Source of the DNA: Clostridia bacterium
GTDB taxonomy: Bacteria > Bacillota > Clostridia > Oscillospirales > Acutalibacteraceae
Length of the DNA: 64,000 bases
Assembly: GCA_017513245.1 (NCBI GenBank)
Contig: JAFXGK010000007.1
Coordinates: 1-64,000, forward strand
Direction: 5' to 3'
The position numbers and the translations under genes are program-made. A model generated the notes under the pieces. That model saw nothing but the letters and a program-made list of their open reading frames with translations, was not told where the DNA came from and did no database searches. Of the stretch, positions 33,485-41,266 are shown in pieces; the first letter of the stretch is position 1; each line of letters opens with the position of its first letter.

Positions 33485-35219
33485 CTTCATCACCTGCCTT
33501 GTTCTGTGAATAGTAAACCTCTTTGTATATCTCGTTATCGGCGAGCAGCTGCTCGTGGGTTCCCACGGCATCTACCCTGCCGCCGTCTAAAACAATTATC
33601 TGGTCGGCATCCTGCACCGAGGATATACGCTGGGCAATTATAAGCTTGGTCGTTCCGGGAATGTTTTCGCGGAAGGCCTTGCGTATGAGAGCGTCGGTCT
33701 TGGTGTCAACCGCGCTGGTTGAGTCGTCAAGAATTAAAATCTTAGGCTTTTTGAGCAGTGCGCGGGCAATACAAAGACGCTGACGCTGACCGCCCGATAC
33801 GTTGGTACCGCCCTGCTCGATATAGGTGTCGTAGCCGTCGGGGAAGCTTTCGATAAATTCGTGCGCGCAGGCGCTTTTGGCCGCCTCGATAAGCTCCTCG
33901 TCGGTGGCGTTTTTATCGCCCCAGCGAAGATTTTCTTTTATGGTGCCCGAGAAGAGAACGTTCTTCTGCAGTACTACGGCTACCTGATTTCTGAGGGTTT
34001 CGATATCATAATTTCGAACGTCTACTCCGCCTACGTACACGGCGCCGTCGGTAACGTCATAAAGACGGGAAATAAGCTGAATTAAGGTGGTTTTACTGCT
34101 GCCCGTGCCGCCTATAATTCCTACCGTTTCGCCCGATTCGATATGGAGGTTTATACCCTCGAGCGCATATCTTTCGGCCTTTTCGGAATATTTAAAGGTT
34201 ACGTCACGGAAGTCGATAGAACCGTCGGCCACTATATCAATCGGGTTTTCGGGGTTTTTGAGGGTACTTTCCTCATCGAGCACCTCGCAAACGCGGCGGC
34301 CCGACTCGATTGCCATTGTGAGCATAACGAACAGCATCGAAAGCATCATAAGGCTCATCAGTATCTGCATTCCGTAGGTGATAAGGCCCGAAAGCTGACC
34401 CACCTGCATTGCGCCCTCGTTGGTGCCGATTATGAGTCGGGCGCCGAAGTAGGATACGCATATGGTTATCGATTTGGAGCAAAACTGCATTAGGGGTGCA
34501 TTAAGCGCCAAAAGCTTTTCAGCGCGAACGAAATCGTTCCTTACGTCGACCGAGGCAGTATCGAATTTCTTTTCTTCATAAGCCTCACGAACGTAAGATT
34601 TTACCACGCGCATACCCTTAACGTTTTCCTGAACCGAGTTGTTAAGGGTATCGTATTTTTTAAATACGCGGCGGAAAATCGGCATTGCTTTTTTGGTAAT
34701 AAGGGCAAGACCGAACACGAGAATCGGGATAACCGCAACGAAAATCGTGGACATTCGCGGACACATCTTAAAGGCCATAACCAGCGAGAAAACAACCATA
34801 AACGGACTGCGAACCGCGCTGCGAATTACCATCATGTAGGCGTTTTGCAGGTTGTTAACATCGGTTGTGAGTCGGGTTACGAGGCTGGAGGTTGAAAATT
34901 TATCAATGTTGGCAAACGAAAAGCCCTGCACGCGTGAGAAAAGGTCGCGTCGCAGATTTTTGCCGAAGCCGCTCGAGGCGGTGGCACAAAAATGGCCGGC
35001 CAGTGCGCCGCAGGTTAATGACACGAGGGCCAAAACGACCAATATTCCACCGTATTTTGCGATTACGGCTACGTCGACACCGCCACGGATTTTATCGATA
35101 AGCTGTGCCGTTACGAACGGAATTATACACTCGACAACAACCTCAAAAGCAACAAAAAGCGGCGTTAAAATTGAGGGTAACTTATATTCGCGGATGGCAC
35201 CCGCTAATTTTTTAATCAT
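33471..35219 (-). CDS. ABC multidrug-type exporter, first subunit of a heterodimer
   Basis: 582 aa from ATG 35219 (AAGGAAG 10 nt upstream). Six membrane helices, then an ATPase with a variant Walker A, GGTGSSKTT, where Gly is usual before the Lys-Thr-Thr. Signature is VSGGQRQR, and after Walker B (ILILDDSTSAVD) an Asp replaces the catalytic Glu (DD rather than DE). The switch region is AQRISS rather than AHR. Such changes are typical of the degenerate site of heterodimeric exporters, so this subunit pairs with the next one. Confidence 0.92.
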   Translation of the reverse strand: MIKKLAGAIREYKLPSILTPLFVAFEVVVECIIPFVTAQLIDKIRGGVDVAVIAKYGGILVVLALVSLTCGALAGHFCATASSGFGKNLRRDLFSRVQGFSFANIDKFSTSSLVTRLTTDVNNLQNAYMMVIRSAVRSPFMVVFSLVMAFKMCPRMSTIFVAVIPILVFGLALITKKAMPIFRRVFKKYDTLNNSVQENVKGMRVVKSYVREAYEEKKFDTASVDVRNDFVRAEKLLALNAPLMQFCSKSITICVSYFGARLIIGTNEGAMQVGQLSGLITYGMQILMSLMMLSMLFVMLTMAIESGRRVCEVLDEESTLKNPENPIDIVADGSIDFRDVTFKYSEKAERYALEGINLHIESGETVGIIGGTGSSKTTLIQLISRLYDVTDGAVYVGGVDVRNYDIETLRNQVAVVLQKNVLFSGTIKENLRWGDKNATDEELIEAAKSACAHEFIESFPDGYDTYIEQGGTNVSGGQRQRLCIARALLKKPKILILDDSTSAVDTKTDALIRKAFRENIPGTTKLIIAQRISSVQDADQIIVLDGGRVDAVGTHEQLLADNEIYKEVYYSQNKAGDEDGRS

Positions 35220-35658
35220 GCTTTTCACTTCCTTCTAAATTGCTTCTGATTTTGTCGGCCACGCGGAAGAAAACCTCAAGCTCCTCGGGCGAAATTCCCT
35301 CCGAGAGCACCTGCTCCATGCGCAGCATATCGGCGTGCGCGCGCTCGTGAACGCGCAGAGCGCACTCGGTCAGCACGATTTCCTTTAATCGTGCGTCGCG
35401 TTCGGACACCTTTCTTACTATAAGCCCGTTCTTTTCCATCAGGCTGAGCACATTGCTCATGGTGGAACGGCGGCAGGAAAAGCGCTTTTCAAGGTCACGC
35501 TGAAAAACCGAGCCTTCCTGCTCGACTATATAGCGAATAACCCAGCCGTGAAGGCCCGTAAGATTGTCAATTTCCTGCTTTACGGTGCTTTTTTCAACCT
35601 CACGCTTGATTATGTTGTTAAGTCGACGAACGGTTGGACCTATGCGTCTTTGCTCCAT
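35212..35658 (-). CDS. MarR-family transcriptional regulator
   Basis: 148 aa winged-helix repressor. It shows the MarR pattern: QRDLEKRFSCRRSTMSNVLSLMEKNGLI as recognition region (quoted in part) followed by the wing KVSERDARLKEIVLT. It is the first gene of the MarR-ABC-ABC operon and overlaps the first transporter gene by 8 bp. Its promoter is buried in a perfect double palindrome, so autoregulation, relieved by a drug-like ligand, is expected. The ligand is unknown. Confidence 0.92.
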   Translation of the reverse strand: MEQRRIGPTVRRLNNIIKREVEKSTVKQEIDNLTGLHGWVIRYIVEQEGSVFQRDLEKRFSCRRSTMSNVLSLMEKNGLIVRKVSERDARLKEIVLTECALRVHERAHADMLRMEQVLSEGISPEELEVFFRVADKIRSNLEGSEKHD

Positions 35659-35676
35659 ACCGCACCTCCAAAATAA

Positions 35677-35722
35677 AATGTTAGCACCCTAACATTATAG
35701 TTAGGGTGCTAACATTTGTCAA
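35677..35722 (-). promoter_or_regulatory. Consensus promoter embedded in a perfect MarR-type double operator
   Basis: Minus strand TTGACA (35717-35722), 17 bp, TATAAT (35694-35699): a perfect sigma-A consensus. The spacer is exactly one 17-bp arm of a perfect inverted repeat, AATGTTAGCACCCTAAC (35677-35693) and its mirror at 35700-35716; the -10 box is the 6-bp centre. Each arm is itself a palindrome, GTTAG-N4-CTAAC, with centres 20 bp apart, enough for two repressor dimers on nearly the same face. Confidence 0.88.
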
Positions 35723-35742
35723 TGGATATATTATGAACTTTT

Positions 35743-36327
35743 TTACTTGTTTCCGATCGACTTAAACTGCGAAATGTCGCCCTCGAAAATATCGTCCGAT
35801 TCGAGATAATCAAGCAGTTCGTCCGACGAGCCGAAAACCGCAAAAATTCGGCGGTTTGCCTCGGTCATAAACCTTTCCTCAATAGCGCGGTCGATAAGAG
35901 CGAGCAGCGGATCGAAATAGCCGCCAGTATTTAAAATGGCAATCGGCTTTTTATGGCGGCCGAGCTGACGAAGAGTGAGTATCTCGAAAAACTCCTCGAA
36001 GGTGCCGATTCCGCCGGCCGTCATTATAAACGCGTCGCTTTCGTTTTCCATTTTTTCCTTGCGTTCGCGCATGGTTTCGGTATAGATAAACTCGGTGCAA
36101 TCCTCGTAAAGGATTCCGTCCACGTTAAAGAACGAGGGCGCAACACCGATGATTTTCCCGCCGCCGTCGCTCATTCCGCGGGCCACCGCACCCATAAGTC
36201 CGGCCGCGCCGCCGCCGAAGACGAGGGTGTGTCCCCTTTTTGCCATTTTGCGGCCGAGCTCCTCGCCCGCAGCTATATATTTTTCGTCAATCACGTTGCT
36301 CGAAGCTCCGTAAACACAGATGTTCAT
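35743..36327 (-). CDS. LOG family protein (putative nucleotide 5'-monophosphate phosphoribohydrolase)
   Basis: 194 aa Rossmann-fold protein of the TIGR00730/LOG family, which splits the N-glycosidic bond of nucleoside monophosphates (cytokinin riboside phosphates in plants; AMP and others in bacteria). It has MNICVYGASSN, FGGGAAGLMGAVA (~37-49) and the catalytic TAGGIGTFEEFFE (~102). The motif is normally PGGxGTxxE; Ala in place of Pro is a small variation. The start codon overlaps the end of the Nudix gene by 4 bp, so the two are coupled. Confidence 0.9.
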   Translation of the reverse strand: MNICVYGASSNVIDEKYIAAGEELGRKMAKRGHTLVFGGGAAGLMGAVARGMSDGGGKIIGVAPSFFNVDGILYEDCTEFIYTETMRERKEKMENESDAFIMTAGGIGTFEEFFEILTLRQLGRHKKPIAILNTGGYFDPLLALIDRAIEERFMTEANRRIFAVFGSSDELLDYLESDDIFEGDISQFKSIGNK

Positions 36328-36788
36328 ACACTACCTCTTTTTAGTTCGTAATTTTTCAAGGTTTCTCCCTCGTATTCAAGCAAAAGCTCAAAAAAAGGCT
36401 CGTCGCCCGTTGTTATGAGCTCTAAAAATATTTTATCGCCCTCCCAATGGGGCAGTGACAGTATTTTGTCCTTCGGCAGATATAATAATTCACCCTCGTC
36501 ACAGTCTGTGAGCTCTCCTTCGGTTTCTTCACAGGTGAAAAGGTGCATTATTTCCGATTCCCAGCGGTCGCTTATAAAGGTTATTCTTGCGCGGTAGCGC
36601 GGGTTTATAAGGGTAAGTCCCGTTTCTTCTTTCGCTTCGCGCAGGGCGCACTCAAGCGGGCTCTCGTTTTCTAAAAATTTTCCGCCGACCCCCAACCACT
36701 TATCATAGTTGCCGTCGCCCTTTCGCGTCTTGTGCAGAAGCAGCACTTCTTCGCCGCGGAATATATAACAAAGTGAGGTGTTTTTCAC
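36324..36788 (-). CDS. Nudix hydrolase (MutT/8-oxo-dGTPase-like)
   Basis: 154 aa. The Nudix box is complete: G-x5-E-x7-REAKEETGL within GGKFLENESPLECALREAKEE (~36-56; quoted in part), with the metal-binding Glu residues present. Likely hydrolyses an oxidised or surplus nucleoside diphosphate derivative in the cytoplasm; exact substrate not determinable. Its upstream region has GGAGTG before ATG. It precedes the LOG gene with ATGA overlap, hinting at joint nucleotide clean-up. Confidence 0.88.
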   Translation of the reverse strand: MKNTSLCYIFRGEEVLLLHKTRKGDGNYDKWLGVGGKFLENESPLECALREAKEETGLTLINPRYRARITFISDRWESEIMHLFTCEETEGELTDCDEGELLYLPKDKILSLPHWEGDKIFLELITTGDEPFFELLLEYEGETLKNYELKRGSV

Positions 36789-36847
36789 TGTATCACTCCT
36801 CCGTTTTTCCTATTTTACCACAACGGGGCGGTTTTAACAACTGCTTT

Positions 36848-36875
36848 TAGTGTTCTTGCAAACGCGGGAACACTA
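36848..36875. promoter_or_regulatory. Inverted repeat upstream of the hydrogenase promoter
   Basis: TAGTGTTC-N12-GAACACTA lies in the AT-rich region between the divergent Nudix and hydrogenase transcripts. Function unknown; could be a regulator site for either. Confidence 0.35.
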
Positions 36876-36919
36876 TATATATGAATAAAAAATAATATAT
36901 AGTAATATTAAAAAATATG

Positions 36920-36948
36920 TGGAAAAATCGCGCACTCTGTGTTATAAT
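36920..36948 (+). promoter_or_regulatory. Promoter of the hydrogenase operon
   Basis: TGGAAA (36920-36925), 17 bp, TATAAT (36943-36948). Confidence 0.7.
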
Positions 36949-36969
36949 CTATAGTGGTGTATGTTACAA

Positions 36970-36987
36970 TTGTTATTTTTTTAACAA
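36970..36987 (+). promoter_or_regulatory. Rex-like operator of the hydrogenase operon
   Basis: TTGTTA-TTTTTT-TAACAA is an 18-bp palindrome matching the clostridial Rex consensus TTGTTAANNNNTTAACAA except for one position. It lies about 20-35 bp after the -10 box, where a bound repressor would block transcription. Rex senses the NADH/NAD+ ratio and commonly controls hydrogenase genes. rex is not in the window. Confidence 0.7.
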
Positions 36988-37026
36988 TTTTAAATACATA
37001 CCATACTTATCAAGGAGGAATAGTAC

Positions 37027-37524
37027 ATGTTAAAGAAAATCAGTTCGCTTCCTTTTAACGGTACAAAAGAGCAGGAGGCTCAGCTGCACGAGGTTATCGA
37101 AGCCCACAAGTCCGATAAGAGTCAGCTTATGGCCGTAATGCAGAAGGCACAGGACATCTACGGATACCTGCCTCGTGAAGTACAGGTTATGATTGCTGAG
37201 GGAATGGACGTTCCGCTGGAGAAGGTTTACGGCGTTGCAACGTTCTATGCTCAGTTCTCGCTTACTCCCAAGGGCAAGTACAACATTTCTGTTTGCCTTG
37301 GTACTGCCTGCTACGTTAAGGGCTCGGGAGATCTGTTCGACAAAATCAGCGAGCGTCTCGGAATCGGTGCCGACGAGTGCACTGCCGACGGCAAATTCTC
37401 GCTTACTGCTTGCCGCTGCATCGGCGCTTGCGGTCTTGCTCCGGTTCTTACCGTTAACGAGGACGTTTACGGCAGACTTACCGTTGACGATGTTGACGGC
37501 ATTCTTGCCAAGTATCAGGACTAA
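37027..37524 (+). CDS. hydC: [FeFe] hydrogenase subunit, NuoE-like [2Fe-2S] protein
   Basis: 165 aa, thioredoxin-like ferredoxin of the NuoE/HydC family. An N-terminal helical part (~20-75, YGYLPREVQVMIAE; YGVATFYAQF) precedes the [2Fe-2S] ligands C90, C95, C131 and C135 (CLGTAC; CRCIGAC). In electron-bifurcating hydrogenases this subunit works with HydB and HydA to couple NADH and ferredoxin oxidation to H2 evolution. Here it heads the operon (CAAGGAGG before ATG) and is separated from hydB by seven genes. Confidence 0.92.
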   Translation: MLKKISSLPFNGTKEQEAQLHEVIEAHKSDKSQLMAVMQKAQDIYGYLPREVQVMIAEGMDVPLEKVYGVATFYAQFSLTPKGKYNISVCLGTACYVKGSGDLFDKISERLGIGADECTADGKFSLTACRCIGACGLAPVLTVNEDVYGRLTVDDVDGILAKYQD

Positions 37525-37555
37525 TCATCTATACTTTCAGTAAAGGAAAATCTGT

Positions 37556-37915
37556 ATGAAAATCAGTCAGGTTATGGAACTGTTGGATGCATCGGTCATC
37601 TGCGGCGAGGACTCGCTCGGTAAACACGTATACTCTGCCTGCGGCAGCGATATGATGAGCGACGTTTTGGCCTACGTTAAGGATCAGTCGGTACTTCTTA
37701 CCGGTCTTGTGAATTCGCAGGTTATCAGAACCGCCGAAATGATGGATATGGTTTGCATCGTTTTTGTTCGCTCCAAGACCCCCACTCCCGAAATGATTGA
37801 ATTAGCAAAAGAAAGCGGCATTGTTTTACTCGCGTCGGATAAACGTATGTACGAGGCCTGCGGTAAACTTTATGCAAGCGGTCTTTGCGGAAACGGGGTT
37901 AAAAATGGAAAATAA
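37556..37915 (+). CDS. DRTGG-domain protein 1
   Basis: 119 aa. One DRTGG-like domain with the characteristic ACGSDMMSDVLAYV (~29-42) and LLTGLVNSQVIRTAEM. DRTGG domains accompany CBS and phosphotransacetylase proteins and are thought to bind ligands, but no function is established for this stand-alone form. Several Cys residues (SVICGED, YEACGK, SGLCGNG) are noteworthy in a redox operon. It overlaps the next gene by 11 bp. Confidence 0.8.
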   Translation: MKISQVMELLDASVICGEDSLGKHVYSACGSDMMSDVLAYVKDQSVLLTGLVNSQVIRTAEMMDMVCIVFVRSKTPTPEMIELAKESGIVLLASDKRMYEACGKLYASGLCGNGVKNGK

Positions 37916-38327
37916 TCTTAATTTTCACTTTGCGGTAGACGGTAACGATTTTACATCGGCCGGTCTGGCTTCGGTTCAGCTTAAAAAAGCTCTTCGCCAG
38001 TTAGGCCTTGACCCCGAAACAATCCGCCGAGCATCCATCGCGATGTACGAAGGCGAGATTAACATGGTTATCCATGCGGGCGGCGGCGAAGCCGACGTTG
38101 AGGTCAGCGAAGACTGCATCAAGATAACCCTCGCCGACCACGGCCCCGGCATTAAGGATATTGCCCAGGCTATGCAGGAGGGCTTCTCGACCGCGACCGA
38201 CCACGTTCGCTCTCTTGGTTTCGGCGCCGGAATGGGTCTTCCCAATATGAAGAACTACTCCGACAAGATGGAAATTGAGTCTACCCCCGGTGAGGGAACG
38301 ACCATTACCCTTTACATCAATATTTAA
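37905..38327 (+). CDS. ATP-binding protein, anti-sigma-factor (RsbW/SpoIIAB)-like HATPase
   Basis: 140 aa GHKL-fold ATPase. It has an N-box equivalent in ASIAMYEGEINMVIHAGGG, G1 ADHGPGIKD and G2 LGFGAGMGLPNMK, and the end GEGTTITLYI. Such small HATPases act as anti-sigma kinases or partners in signalling. The ATG at 37905 lies inside the end of the DRTGG gene with a GGGG site upstream. There is no sigma factor or anti-anti-sigma gene nearby, so its partner is probably encoded within this operon. Confidence 0.85.
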   Translation: MENNLNFHFAVDGNDFTSAGLASVQLKKALRQLGLDPETIRRASIAMYEGEINMVIHAGGGEADVEVSEDCIKITLADHGPGIKDIAQAMQEGFSTATDHVRSLGFGAGMGLPNMKNYSDKMEIESTPGEGTTITLYINI

Positions 38328-38345
38328 CACCTGCGAGGGATTATC

Positions 38346-39644
38346 ATGAATACATACGAGCATTCGGTTTCGCTTGACACCGCAAAATGCACCGGCTGCA
38401 CTACCTGTATTCACCGCTGTCCTACCGAAGCGATACGAATTCGCGACGGTCACGCGGTAATCGATACCGAAAGGTGCATCGACTGCGGTGTATGCATTAA
38501 GGTTTGTCCGCACAATGCCAAACGCGCCGTGCTGGACACGCTTAAGGATATGGATAGATTCCGCTACAAAATAGCGCTGCCTGCCCCGTCCTTGTATGCG
38601 CAGTTTGATAATCTTGACGATATTGATTTCGTCCTTCAGGGACTCTTAGATATAGGCTTCGACCACGTTTATGAGGTTGCCCGTGCGGCAGAGCTTTGCT
38701 CGGCATACACGCGAACCTACCTAAAGGTTGAGGGCGTTGCACGGCCCGCTATCAGCTCGGCCTGCCCTGCCGTCGTTCGCCTTATTGAGCTTAGATTCCC
38801 CTTTTTGAAGGACAATATCATTCGTATGCTCCCCCCTATGGAGATCGCGGCCAAGGCGGCGAGAGAAGAGGCGGCAAAACTCCGCCCCGATTTATCGCCC
38901 GAGGAGATAGGCGTTTGCTTTATTTCGCCCTGCCCCGCCAAAATGAGCTACGTCAAGAATGGATTTTCCGATTATAAGAGCCAAGTGGACGTCGTAGTCC
39001 CGATAAGCGATATCTACTTTATGCTCATAAATGCGATGAACCACAGCGTTCGTCCGCAAAGCCTGTCACAATCGGGTATGATAGGTGTCGGTTGGGCCGC
39101 CTCAGGCGGTGAAGCAACCGCAATTTTTAACGAAAAATATCTTGCTGCCGACGGTATTGAAAACGTTATTCACGTTCTCGACCAGATAGAAAACGGCAAC
39201 ATAGGACATCTTGAATTCGTCGAACTTAACGCCTGTACGGGCGGCTGCGTAGGCGGCGCGCTTACAATGCAGAACCCCTTTATTGCAAAGGCAAGACTGC
39301 GAAAGTTAAAGCGTTATCTGCCCGTTTCGCAGAACATCCTCTCGAAGGAAGAGCTGCGTTACGTTCCCGAAGACTACTTCTTCAACGAACTGCCGACCTA
39401 TTCGCCCATCTCGCGACTGAGCGAAAATATGGCCGAGTCGATGCGAATGATGTCCGATATACAGAAGCTGCGCAAAACGCTTCCGGGATACGACTGCGGC
39501 TCCTGCGGCGCTCCGACCTGCCGCGCCTTTGCGGAGGACGTCGTCAGAGGACGAGCCAAAAAAAGCGACTGCATCTTAACCATGCGCGACCGCTTTAAGG
39601 AATATCTCGAAAGCCTTGGTGAGGAGGACGGCAATGACGGTTAA
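38346..39644 (+). CDS. Hydrogenase-like Fe-S protein, putative H2/redox sensor
   Basis: 432 aa. Two N-terminal [4Fe-4S] ferredoxin motifs (CTGCTTCIHRC and CIDCGVCIKVC) are followed by an [FeFe] hydrogenase large-subunit domain. H-cluster loops are altered: L1 is SSACPAVV (Cys ~140) rather than TSCCPxW, L2 is PCPAK (~196) and L3 is NACTGGCVGG (C297, C301). A C-terminal Fes-type cluster follows (DCGSCGAPTCRAF from C384, and a later Cys). These loop changes are those of group C/D sensory hydrogenases. It probably senses rather than produces H2 (inference). Homologous arrangement is known from Thermotoga and Clostridia hydrogenase loci. Confidence 0.85.
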   Translation: MNTYEHSVSLDTAKCTGCTTCIHRCPTEAIRIRDGHAVIDTERCIDCGVCIKVCPHNAKRAVLDTLKDMDRFRYKIALPAPSLYAQFDNLDDIDFVLQGLLDIGFDHVYEVARAAELCSAYTRTYLKVEGVARPAISSACPAVVRLIELRFPFLKDNIIRMLPPMEIAAKAAREEAAKLRPDLSPEEIGVCFISPCPAKMSYVKNGFSDYKSQVDVVVPISDIYFMLINAMNHSVRPQSLSQSGMIGVGWAASGGEATAIFNEKYLAADGIENVIHVLDQIENGNIGHLEFVELNACTGGCVGGALTMQNPFIAKARLRKLKRYLPVSQNILSKEELRYVPEDYFFNELPTYSPISRLSENMAESMRMMSDIQKLRKTLPGYDCGSCGAPTCRAFAEDVVRGRAKKSDCILTMRDRFKEYLESLGEEDGNDG

Positions 39645-39963
39645 CGAGTTTAAAACGACTGCCGGTCTTTCTGCACTCTGCCTGCCCGAGCCCGACCGCG
39701 AAATTCGCGGAGGCTATGTAGGCGACCTGCTTTCGTGGGTTATGGGCCGAGCCAAAGCCGACGACGCCTGGATAACCATTATGTCCAACCAAAACATCCT
39801 TGCGGTTGCGTCGCTCGCCGACGTTGCCTGCATTATTCTCGCCGAGGGTGTGAAGCTCGAGGAGGACCTGCTCGCAACCGCGCGTGACAAGGGCATAAAC
39901 GTTCTCTGCGGCGAAGGCGACGCCTTTAGCATTGCTGCAGCGCTGGCACGTGAACTGCTATGA
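39634..39963 (+). CDS. DRTGG-like protein 2
   Basis: 109 aa. ATG 39634 is preceded by GAGGAGG and lies 11 bp inside the upstream gene. The middle (GGYVGDLLSWVMGRAKADDAWITIMSNQNILAVA, in part) has the DRTGG-family layout, like the first DRTGG gene in this operon though much diverged. Function unestablished. It overlaps the PHP gene by 4 bp (ATGA), so the products are likely needed in fixed proportion. Confidence 0.75.
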   Translation: MTVNEFKTTAGLSALCLPEPDREIRGGYVGDLLSWVMGRAKADDAWITIMSNQNILAVASLADVACIILAEGVKLEEDLLATARDKGINVLCGEGDAFSIAAALARELL

Positions 39964-40694
39964 ATAAGTATTACTACGATCTTCACGTTCACTCCTGCCT
40001 CTCTCCCTGCGCCGACGACGATAATACCCCCTACAACCTTGCGGGTATGGCGGCGCTTACGGGAACCAACATTATGGCGCTTACCGACCACAACACCTGC
40101 AAAAACTGTCCTGCGTTTTTCTCTGCTGCCAAAAGCTACGGTGTAATCCCCGTAGCCGGAATGGAGCTGACAACGGCCGAAGAAATTCACGTTGTTTGCC
40201 TTTTTGAGGAGCTCGAGAGCGCACTGGCTTTTTCAGACGAGGTGGACGGCAGACGAATAAAAATTGAAAACCGCGTAGACATCTTCGGTCGACAGTTGAT
40301 TTTGGGCGAGGAGGACGCAGTTTTGGGCGAAGAACCGCATCTTCTCTCCAACGCGACCACCATAAGCCTCGAAGAGGTTCCCGCTATGGTAAAGCGGTAC
40401 GGCGGGGTGTGCTACCCTGCTCATATCGACCGCGACTCCAACGGTATTATCGCCGTGCTGGGAACGCTGCCCGAAACCCCCGTCTTTTCGGCCGTGGAAA
40501 TCCGCGACCCCGAAAAGGTAGAGGAACTGACAGAGCGGTTTTCGCTACAAGAAAAAACGGTTGTAATAAGCTCCGATGCGCATTATCTTCAGGACGTGCG
40601 CGACAAGCAAAACTACTTTTTGCTTGAGGACGAGCCCTACAGCAGCGCGCTTGTAAGACGCGAGCTGTTTAAAGTTTTGCGAGGTGTAAAATGA
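39960..40694 (+). CDS. PHP-domain phosphoesterase
   Basis: 244 aa. All PHP metal-binding motifs are visible: DLHVHSCLS (7-15), LTDHNTC (~41-47), GMELTT (~61-66), PAHIDR (~143) and SSDAHYL (~202). Probably hydrolyses a phosphoester, perhaps a nucleotide or phosphoprotein in the signalling cassette. The sequence CPAFF plus several Cys may be structural. Overlaps both neighbours by 4 bp. Confidence 0.85.
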   Translation: MNKYYYDLHVHSCLSPCADDDNTPYNLAGMAALTGTNIMALTDHNTCKNCPAFFSAAKSYGVIPVAGMELTTAEEIHVVCLFEELESALAFSDEVDGRRIKIENRVDIFGRQLILGEEDAVLGEEPHLLSNATTISLEEVPAMVKRYGGVCYPAHIDRDSNGIIAVLGTLPETPVFSAVEIRDPEKVEELTERFSLQEKTVVISSDAHYLQDVRDKQNYFLLEDEPYSSALVRRELFKVLRGVK

Positions 40695-41239
40695 AGGAAC
40701 TCTCTCTTAACATCCTCGACATAACCGAAAACTCGGTAAAAGCGGGAGCAACACTTACCTCGATTCTGCTGACCGAGGCCGATGACACACTTGAAATCAA
40801 GATTGTGGACGACGGCTGCGGCATGAGCGAGGAGGTTGTAAAAAAGGTTATCGACCCCTTTTATACAACGCGTACCACACGTGACGTCGGTATGGGTGTT
40901 CCGCTGTTTAAACTTTGCGCCGAGCAGACGGGCGGCAGTTTTTCTATCGTCTCACGCGATAAAGAGCACCACCCCGACAGCCACGGCACGACCGTTTCTG
41001 CTCTCTTTTTTAAAAATCATATCGACTATACGCCGCTGGGTGATATCGTGGCCACAATCACCACCCTCATCCAAGGGCATCCCGATACTGATTTTTTATT
41101 CCGCCATCAAAAGGGCGGCGGGGAGGTAACGCTTGACACCCGCGAACTTCGCGAGGTCTTGGGCGACGTTCCTCTCTCGGAATACGACGTTATAAAATGG
41201 ATTGAAGCTTACCTTAATGAGCAATATCTCAATCTTTAA
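40691..41239 (+). CDS. Histidine-kinase-like ATPase protein
   Basis: 182 aa. An N-terminal GHKL ATPase with N-box LDITENSVKAGA (8-19), G1 IVDDGCGMS, and TTRTTRDVGMGVPLFK as the ATP lid/G2. The ~60-residue C-terminal region (GDIVATITTLIQGHPD onward) is a separate, unfamiliar domain. No dimerisation/phosphoacceptor His domain is present, so it is not a complete histidine kinase. The position after the PHP gene with ATGA overlap is conserved in comparable hydrogenase operons. Confidence 0.85.
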   Translation: MKELSLNILDITENSVKAGATLTSILLTEADDTLEIKIVDDGCGMSEEVVKKVIDPFYTTRTTRDVGMGVPLFKLCAEQTGGSFSIVSRDKEHHPDSHGTTVSALFFKNHIDYTPLGDIVATITTLIQGHPDTDFLFRHQKGGGEVTLDTRELREVLGDVPLSEYDVIKWIEAYLNEQYLNL

Positions 41240-41266
41240 AATTATTTACGAAAGGGAAGATAAATT

